From Clostridia bacterium (GTDB lineage Bacteria; Bacillota_A; Clostridia; UBA1381), in NCBI GenBank assembly GCA_017553025.1, contig JAFZNF010000181.1:1-11665 (forward strand): a DNA stretch of 11,665 nt, written 5' to 3'. The translations under genes and the position numbers were made by a program. A model generated the notes under the pieces. The model saw nothing but the letters and a program-made list of their open reading frames with translations, was not told the origin of the DNA and ran no database searches. Positions 6,463 through 11,665 of the stretch are shown here, piece after piece; the stretch's first letter is position 1, and each line of letters begins with the position of its first letter.

Positions 6463-7713
6463 ATGATAATAACAAGAGCGCCTAAAGGTACTGAGGATTT
6501 ACTGCCGAAGGACAGTTACCGCTGGCAATATCTGGAGGAAAAATTTAAACATATTGCAAGGCTTTACGGATATAAAGAAATACGAGTCCCAACATTCGAG
6601 CATACTGAACTTTTTGAGCGAGGTGTAGGGGATACAACAGACGTTGTTGAAAAGCAGATGTATACCTTTTTGGATAAAGGCGGAAGGAGTGTGACACTGC
6701 GCCCTGAGGGTACAGCGTCTGTTTGCCGCAGCTATCTTGAAAACAACCTTTATGCAGACAGCCTGCCGCTTAAAATGTGGTATGAGCTTCCCTGTTTTCG
6801 CTATGAAAATAAGCAGAAGGGAAGACTTCGCGAGTTTCATCAGTTCGGCGTTGAGGTTTTTGGTTCAAAAGAACCTGAAATTGATGCGGAGGTAGTTTCC
6901 TTTGCGCTGGAATTTTTAAAGGACGCAGGGCTTTGCGATATGAGCGTAAATGTGAACAGTATCGGCTGTCCCGAATGCCGAGCAAAATATAATGAGGCTT
7001 TAAAAGAGTATTTAAGACCGCATCTTTCAGAGCTTTGCGATACCTGTAAATCGCGTTTTGACAGAAATCCTCTGCGTATTTTAGACTGCAAATCGCCTGT
7101 ATGTCAAAAGATTGTTGAGGGCGCACCGAGGCTTTTAGACTATATCTGTGATGATTGCCGGGAGCATTTTAACTCATTTTTGGAAAGTCTTAAAGCACTT
7201 GGTATAGATTACAATATTGACAGCGGAATTGTACGCGGACTTGATTATTATACTAAAACCGTGTTTGAAATAATATCCGGCGGATTTACTGTATGCGGAG
7301 GCGGAAGATACGACGGACTTATTGAAGAGTTCGGGGGAGAGAAAACACCTGCAATCGGTTTCGGCTTGGGAATTGAAAGGCTTTTACTTAGGCTTGATGA
7401 CTTAAAAGTGAAAATACCGAAAAGCGACAGCCCCGAGCTTTATATTGTGCCTTTGGGGGACTATGCAAAAAAAGAAGCGCAAAAGCTCGTACTTTCCTTG
7501 CGTAAAAACGGGATTTCAGCTGAAACCGACTATATGGGCAGAGGTTTAAAACCGCAGATGAAATATGCGGATAAAATCGGTGCTGAATTTGTTATTGTTT
7601 TGGGCGATGATGAGATAAACACAGGCAAGGTGCGGATAAAGAATATGCAAAGCGGAGAGCAGACTGAATGGGATATTGACACTCTTTCAGCATTTTTCGG
7701 GGAGGACAGATAG
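6463..7713 (+). CDS. hisS: Histidyl-tRNA synthetase
   Basis: Class II synthetase that charges tRNA-His with histidine in the cytosol. The 416 residues match the usual length. The N-terminus MIITRAPKGTEDLLP is typical of HisRS. Motif 2 lies around RPEGTASVCR (80-89) and CFRYENKQKGRLREFHQFG (111-129), the histidine-specific signatures include GLDYYTKTVFE (259-269), motif 3 is GFGLGIERLLL (299-309), and an anticodon-binding domain covers about 323-416. The central insertion (about 160-240) has paired cysteines at 169/172, 192/195, 209/214 and 229/232, which could bind zinc. It is the first gene of a hisS-aspS operon and its TAG stop directly touches the aspS ATG. It is divergent from the flippase gene. 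Confidence 0.97.
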   Translation: MIITRAPKGTEDLLPKDSYRWQYLEEKFKHIARLYGYKEIRVPTFEHTELFERGVGDTTDVVEKQMYTFLDKGGRSVTLRPEGTASVCRSYLENNLYADSLPLKMWYELPCFRYENKQKGRLREFHQFGVEVFGSKEPEIDAEVVSFALEFLKDAGLCDMSVNVNSIGCPECRAKYNEALKEYLRPHLSELCDTCKSRFDRNPLRILDCKSPVCQKIVEGAPRLLDYICDDCREHFNSFLESLKALGIDYNIDSGIVRGLDYYTKTVFEIISGGFTVCGGGRYDGLIEEFGGEKTPAIGFGLGIERLLLRLDDLKVKIPKSDSPELYIVPLGDYAKKEAQKLVLSLRKNGISAETDYMGRGLKPQMKYADKIGAEFVIVLGDDEINTGKVRIKNMQSGEQTEWDIDTLSAFFGEDR

Positions 7714-9483
7714 ATGGATACGATGCAGGGACTTAAAAGAACGCATTACTGCGGAGACGTGAGCAAAATAGGAGCTGAGGTTACTGTAGGCGGATTTGTG
7801 CAGAAAATCCGCGATATGGGAACGCTTATATTTATAGATTTGCGCGACAGAACAGGTATTGTTCAGCTTGCTTTTGATACTGCGACAGACAAAGAGGTTT
7901 TTGAAAAGGCGTCGCTTTGCAAAAGCGAGTATGTTTTGATGGCAAAAGGAACTGTAAGGGAGCGGGAAAGCAAAAATCCTGCAATAAAAACGGGTAATAT
8001 TGAGATTTTTGTTACCGATTTGCGAATTTTAGCAAAAGCTCAGACTCCGCCCTTTGAAATTACCGATGAAACCAATGTTAATGAGGAGTTAAGGCTCAAA
8101 TACAGGTATCTTGATTTGCGCAGAAAACCGCTTCAGGATAATATTATGCTAAGGAGCAAAATTGCAAAGGTCACCAGGGATTATTTTTATGACAACGGCT
8201 TTATCGAGATTGAAACTCCTATGATGATAAAATCGACCCCTGAGGGCGCAAGGGACTATATTGTTCCGTCAAGAATACACAAGGGGAAGTTCTATGCGCT
8301 TCCGCAGTCGCCTCAGATATATAAACAGCTTTTGATGGTTTCGGGTTTTGACAGATATATTCAGCTTGCAAGATGTTTCCGCGACGAGGACCTGCGGGCC
8401 GACCGTCAGCCTGAGTTTACGCAGGTGGATATGGAAATGTCGTTTGTTGATGTAGAAGATATACAAAATATTGTTGAGGGATATATAAAAACCCTGTTTA
8501 AAGAGGTCTTGGATAAGGATATTCTTCTTCCACTTCCGCGCCTCACCTATAAAGAGGCTATAGAACGTTACGGCTCGGACAAGCCTGATACGAGATTTGG
8601 TATGGAGATACAGGATATTTCCGACTTGGTTAAAACCTGCGGTTTCGGAGTGTTTACGGGAGCAATTGAAAATGGAGGCTCGGTCAGAGCTGTAATCGCC
8701 AAAAATGCCTCGGGCACATATACAAGAAAGGAAATTGACCGCCTTACTGAATTTGTGCGCGGAATAGGGGCAAAGGGACTTGCATATATAAGATGGAGCG
8801 AAGATACTCCAAACTGCTCGTTTGCAAAGTTTATGAAAGAGGAAGAACTTTCATCAATATATGAAAGATTAGGCGCCGAAAAGGGAGATGTAATATTTAT
8901 TGTAGCAGATAAGGACAAGGTTGTACTTCCGACACTCGGTGCAATAAGGCTAAAGGTTGCAAAACAGCTTGATATAATTCCTGATACATTCAATTTCTTA
9001 TGGGTTACCGAATTCCCGTTCTTTGAATATAACGACGAAACAGGCAAATGGGATGCAATGCATCATCCGTTTACAATGCCTATGGACGAATGCTTGGAGT
9101 ATCTTGATACCGACCCCGAAAAGGTTATTGCAAAAGCGTATGATTTGGTTTTAAACGGCACCGAGCTGTCGAGCGGTTCTATAAGGATTACCGATTTTGA
9201 GCTTCAAAAGAAGATGTTTGACGCTTTAGGACTTACAGATGAGGAAATAGAGGCAAAATTCGGTTTTCTGGTAGATGCGTATAAATACGGCGCACCGCCT
9301 CACGGAGGCTGCGGAATAGGGCTTGACAGGCTTGCTATGATTATGTGTGATGCGCAGAGCTTAAAGGACGTTACAGCCTTTCCGAAAGTGCAAAATGCAT
9401 CGGAGCTTATGTCAAATGCCCCGGGCTCCGTTGATAAAACACAGCTTGACGAGCTTTCAATAGAAATAATTGAAAAAAATTGA
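7714..9483 (+). CDS. aspS: Aspartyl-tRNA synthetase, bacterial type
   Basis: Class II synthetase that attaches aspartate to tRNA-Asp. It has 589 residues, the usual bacterial length. In order there are an OB-fold anticodon-binding domain (about 1-110, RDMGTLIFIDLRDRTGIVQ), the catalytic core opening with RYLDLRRKPL (131-140), motif 2 around RCFRDEDLRADRQPEFTQ (220-237), a bacterial GAD-type insertion (about 290-420), and motif 3 GCGIGLDRLAM (532-542). The ATG begins right after the hisS stop, and GGGGAGGA at the end of hisS serves as its ribosome binding site, which indicates translational coupling. An in-frame ATG three codons later (7723) is an alternative start. The OB fold has RDMG where non-discriminating AspRS often have a His, so it may be tRNA-Asp specific, but this is uncertain. 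No terminator is visible after the stop. Confidence 0.97.
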   Translation: MDTMQGLKRTHYCGDVSKIGAEVTVGGFVQKIRDMGTLIFIDLRDRTGIVQLAFDTATDKEVFEKASLCKSEYVLMAKGTVRERESKNPAIKTGNIEIFVTDLRILAKAQTPPFEITDETNVNEELRLKYRYLDLRRKPLQDNIMLRSKIAKVTRDYFYDNGFIEIETPMMIKSTPEGARDYIVPSRIHKGKFYALPQSPQIYKQLLMVSGFDRYIQLARCFRDEDLRADRQPEFTQVDMEMSFVDVEDIQNIVEGYIKTLFKEVLDKDILLPLPRLTYKEAIERYGSDKPDTRFGMEIQDISDLVKTCGFGVFTGAIENGGSVRAVIAKNASGTYTRKEIDRLTEFVRGIGAKGLAYIRWSEDTPNCSFAKFMKEEELSSIYERLGAEKGDVIFIVADKDKVVLPTLGAIRLKVAKQLDIIPDTFNFLWVTEFPFFEYNDETGKWDAMHHPFTMPMDECLEYLDTDPEKVIAKAYDLVLNGTELSSGSIRITDFELQKKMFDALGLTDEEIEAKFGFLVDAYKYGAPPHGGCGIGLDRLAMIMCDAQSLKDVTAFPKVQNASELMSNAPGSVDKTQLDELSIEIIEKN

Positions 9484-9502
9484 AAAATTTTGTAAAAAAC
9501 TG

Positions 9503-9531
9503 TTTACATTTTGAAATATCTGTGATATACT
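9503..9531 (+). promoter_or_regulatory. SigA-type extended -10 promoter of uraA-pyrR
   Basis: TTTACA (9503-9508), 17-nt spacer ending in TGA, then TATACT (9526-9531). The TG one base before the -10 makes it an extended -10 promoter. Transcription should start near 9538-9541, immediately before the PyrR-type hairpin. Confidence 0.8.
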
Positions 9532-9542
9532 TTTATCAATAA

Positions 9543-9588
9543 GTGGTTAGTCTTTAAATTCGATGCAGAGACATCGACAAGATAACAC
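9543..9588 (+). promoter_or_regulatory. PyrR-binding anti-antiterminator hairpin in the uraA leader
   Basis: An upper stem TCGATG/CATCGA (9560-9565 and 9572-9577) closes the hexaloop CAGAGA (9566-9571). The known PyrR-binding consensus places a CNGNGA hexaloop on such a stem, and this loop fits it exactly. Below is an internal loop with unpaired 9555-9559 on the 5' side against C9578, then a lower stem pairing 9543-9554 with 9579-9588 with bulged G at 9546 and 9550. The stem differs from the ARUCC...GGYU consensus (closing G-C instead of C-G). The location before uraA and pyrR supports the assignment. UMP-bound PyrR would stabilise this fold. Confidence 0.75.
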
Positions 9589-9623
9589 AGTATTCTCAGT
9601 AAAAGAGTGTATTATGCCTTGTC
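9576..9623 (+). promoter_or_regulatory. Antiterminator fold of the uraA attenuator
   Basis: GACAAG at 9576-9581 pairs with CTTGTC at 9618-9623. ATAA (9582-9585) pairs with TTAT (9612-9615), and inner pairs ACA/TGT (9587-9589 with 9608-9610) and CTC/GAG (9595-9597 with 9605-9607) continue the helix. It uses the 3' arm of the PyrR hairpin and the 5' arm of the terminator, so it excludes both. This is the arrangement known from Bacillus pyr attenuators. Confidence 0.65.
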
Positions 9624-9648
9624 TGTTTTTGCGGACAAGGCATTTTTT
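9614..9648 (+). terminator. Intrinsic terminator of the uraA attenuator
   Basis: Twelve base pairs (9614-9625 with 9632-9643, one G-T wobble) around a 6-nt loop are followed by six T (9643-9648). It lies 45 nt before the uraA ATG with the ribosome binding site downstream of it, as expected for a leader terminator. It would also stop read-through from aspS. Confidence 0.9.
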
Positions 9649-9693
9649 AGAGATAACCGCTTAAAATAAAATTTTTTAGGAGCGTGATACTCT

Positions 9694-11031
9694 ATGAAAC
9701 TCATCTATGATGTACAGGACAAACCCAAATTCTCACAAGTGCTGATTTTTGCATTTCAACAGTTATTAGCAATCCTTGCTGCAACGATTGCAGTACCTGC
9801 GATTGTCGGTAACGGAATGTCACAGTCGGCAGCGCTTTTCGGCGCAGGCGTCGGAACGCTTGTTTACCTTGCGTTCACAAAGATGAAGAGCCCTGTTTTC
9901 CTTGGTTCATCATTCGCATTTTTGGGCTCAATGTTTGCGGCTTTTGCAGGCGCTGTATCAGTTGAGGCAGGATATGCAGGTATTATCATCGGCGCAATTT
10001 TTGCGGGACTTGTATATGTTGTAATTTCAATTGCGGTAAAAATTGCAGGCGTAAAATGGATAAATAAACTTATGCCGCCTGTTGTAATCGGACCTACCGT
10101 TGCAATTATCGGACTTTCCTTGGCAGGAAATGCCGTTGGCGATGCCCTCAAATTTGCTACAAATGACGGCGGAGTGTATGCTATGGGAGCAAAGGGCTGG
10201 ATTGGATTTATCTGTGCGCTCGTAACACTCTTTACCGTAATGATTTGCTCAGTTTACGGGAAGAAAATGGCAAAGCTGATACCTTTTGTAATCGGTATCT
10301 TGGCAGGATATGCAGTTGCTGCAATATTTACTGTAATCGGAATAAATACAGGAAATGAAACCTTGCAAATTATTGATTTCTCGGCATTTTCAAGTATCCA
10401 GTGGTATCCTGATTTCACATTCTTAAATGCGGCAAAGGGACTTGCAGATATCGACGGAAAATATATAGCTACGATAGCTGTTGCATATATCCCTGTTGCA
10501 TTCGTGGTATTTGCAGAGCATATTGCAGACCATAAAAACCTTTCTTCAATAATTGAAAAGGAACTTTTGGAAGAGCCTGGACTTCACAGAACACTTCTGG
10601 GTGACGGTATAGGTTCAATGGTAGGTGCGTTCTTCGGCGGCTGCCCAAATACTACATACGGCGAGTCAGTAGGCTGTGTTGCTATAACAAAGAATGCATC
10701 AATCATAACAATACTTACAACTGCAATTCTGGCAATTATATTCTCCTTTGTAGGACCGTTTGTAACATTCTTATCAACAATACCTGCTTGCGTAATGGGT
10801 GGTGTTTGCATAACACTTTACGGATTTATCGCAGTATCAGGTCTTAAGATGATACAAAATGTGAAGCTTGACGAGAACAAAAATCTCTTCACTGTTGCAA
10901 TAATCTTAATATCAGGTATCGGCGGTATGACCCTCAAGCTCGGACAGGTAACATTAACTGAAGTTGCTTGTGCACTGATACTCGGTATAATCACAAACCT
11001 TGTTCTCTCAAAGGGAAAAGAGCAGGAATAA
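9694..11031 (+). CDS. uraA: Uracil permease (NCS2/NAT family, UraA/PyrP type)
   Basis: Cytoplasmic-membrane symporter expected to import uracil with a proton. The 445 residues are strongly hydrophobic and fit the 14-helix NCS2 fold. The motif FAEHIADHKNLSSI (273-286) holds E275, and CPNTTYGESVG (317-327) holds E324. These two glutamates are spaced exactly like the uracil-binding E241 and E290 of E. coli UraA, and the CPNTTYGE form favours uracil over xanthine or urate. Other conserved parts are GSSFAFLGSM (71-80) and the MPPVVIGPTV stretch (127-136). The ATG has AGGAG (9678-9682) 11 nt upstream. The upstream PyrR attenuator and the downstream pyrR gene support the pyrimidine substrate. Confidence 0.94.
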   Translation: MKLIYDVQDKPKFSQVLIFAFQQLLAILAATIAVPAIVGNGMSQSAALFGAGVGTLVYLAFTKMKSPVFLGSSFAFLGSMFAAFAGAVSVEAGYAGIIIGAIFAGLVYVVISIAVKIAGVKWINKLMPPVVIGPTVAIIGLSLAGNAVGDALKFATNDGGVYAMGAKGWIGFICALVTLFTVMICSVYGKKMAKLIPFVIGILAGYAVAAIFTVIGINTGNETLQIIDFSAFSSIQWYPDFTFLNAAKGLADIDGKYIATIAVAYIPVAFVVFAEHIADHKNLSSIIEKELLEEPGLHRTLLGDGIGSMVGAFFGGCPNTTYGESVGCVAITKNASIITILTTAILAIIFSFVGPFVTFLSTIPACVMGGVCITLYGFIAVSGLKMIQNVKLDENKNLFTVAIILISGIGGMTLKLGQVTLTEVACALILGIITNLVLSKGKEQE

Positions 11032-11044
11032 TGGGCACTTTTAA

Positions 11045-11634
<590 letters not shown>

Positions 11635-11636
<2 letters not shown>

Positions 11637-11664
11637 AAAATACCGTGCTTGCGGTATTTTTTTT
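11635..11664 (+). terminator. Intrinsic terminator after pyrR
   Basis: The stem AAAAAATACCG (11635-11645) pairs with CGGTATTTTTT (11652-11662) around the 6-nt loop TGCTTG, followed by a T run up to 11664. It overlaps the pyrR stop and closes the uraA-pyrR operon. The A run would also make it work on the other strand if a converging gene lies beyond the window. Confidence 0.9.
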
Positions 11665-11665
11665 A

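Noticed and set aside
8568..9047. Minus-strand open frame of 159 codons opposite aspS
   Set aside because: It lies fully within aspS on the other strand, is serine-rich low-complexity and lacks any known family features.
9541..9650. Purine or other small-molecule riboswitch before the NCS2 permease
   Set aside because: The conserved loop bases of the purine aptamer are absent, while the CNGNGA hexaloop, the antiterminator and the nearby pyrR gene fit PyrR attenuation.

Overview
The window looks like ordinary chromosome from a low-to-moderate GC Firmicute, most likely a member of the Clostridia. The support is a CwlD-type amidase, a PyrR regulator with an RNA attenuator, a SpoVB/MurJ-type flippase, the hisS-aspS pair, well-formed SigA-like promoters with 17-nt spacers, and AGGAGG-type ribosome binding sites. 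The genus cannot be named from the sequence alone. I see no mobile element, CRISPR array, tRNA, rRNA or phage gene.

Left half, minus strand. From 6302 down to 111 the genes, in transcription order, are a MOP-superfamily lipid flippase (SpoVB/MurJ type), a CNNM/CorC-type DUF21-CBS membrane protein, a CwlD-like N-acetylmuramoyl-L-alanine amidase, then serC and serA. The flippase, the CNNM gene and serC each have a recognisable promoter. The amidase gene has none of its own and its start lies inside a 17-bp perfect inverted repeat. An AT-rich terminator follows the amidase. serC-serA form a two-gene serine biosynthesis operon (3-phosphoglycerate to phosphohydroxypyruvate to phosphoserine). It ends at a bidirectional terminator shared with a gene entering from the left edge, of which only the last 21 codons are present.

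Right half, plus strand. A divergent promoter region (6303-6462) leads into hisS and aspS, which are adjacent with no gap. Next is a 210-bp leader holding a promoter, a PyrR-binding-type hairpin with a CNGNGA hexaloop, a competing antiterminator and an intrinsic terminator, in front of uraA (uracil permease). pyrR follows uraA after another strong hairpin and ends at a terminator at the window edge. Together these make a self-regulated uracil salvage operon: UraA imports uracil, PyrR (a regulator that usually also has UPRTase activity) converts it to UMP, and UMP-bound PyrR shuts down the operon through the leader.

No wholly new system is visible. The points most worth following are the uraA attenuator and its possible second control point before pyrR, the start-codon inverted repeat of the amidase gene, and the loss of conserved ion-site residues in the DUF21 domain of the CNNM-family protein.
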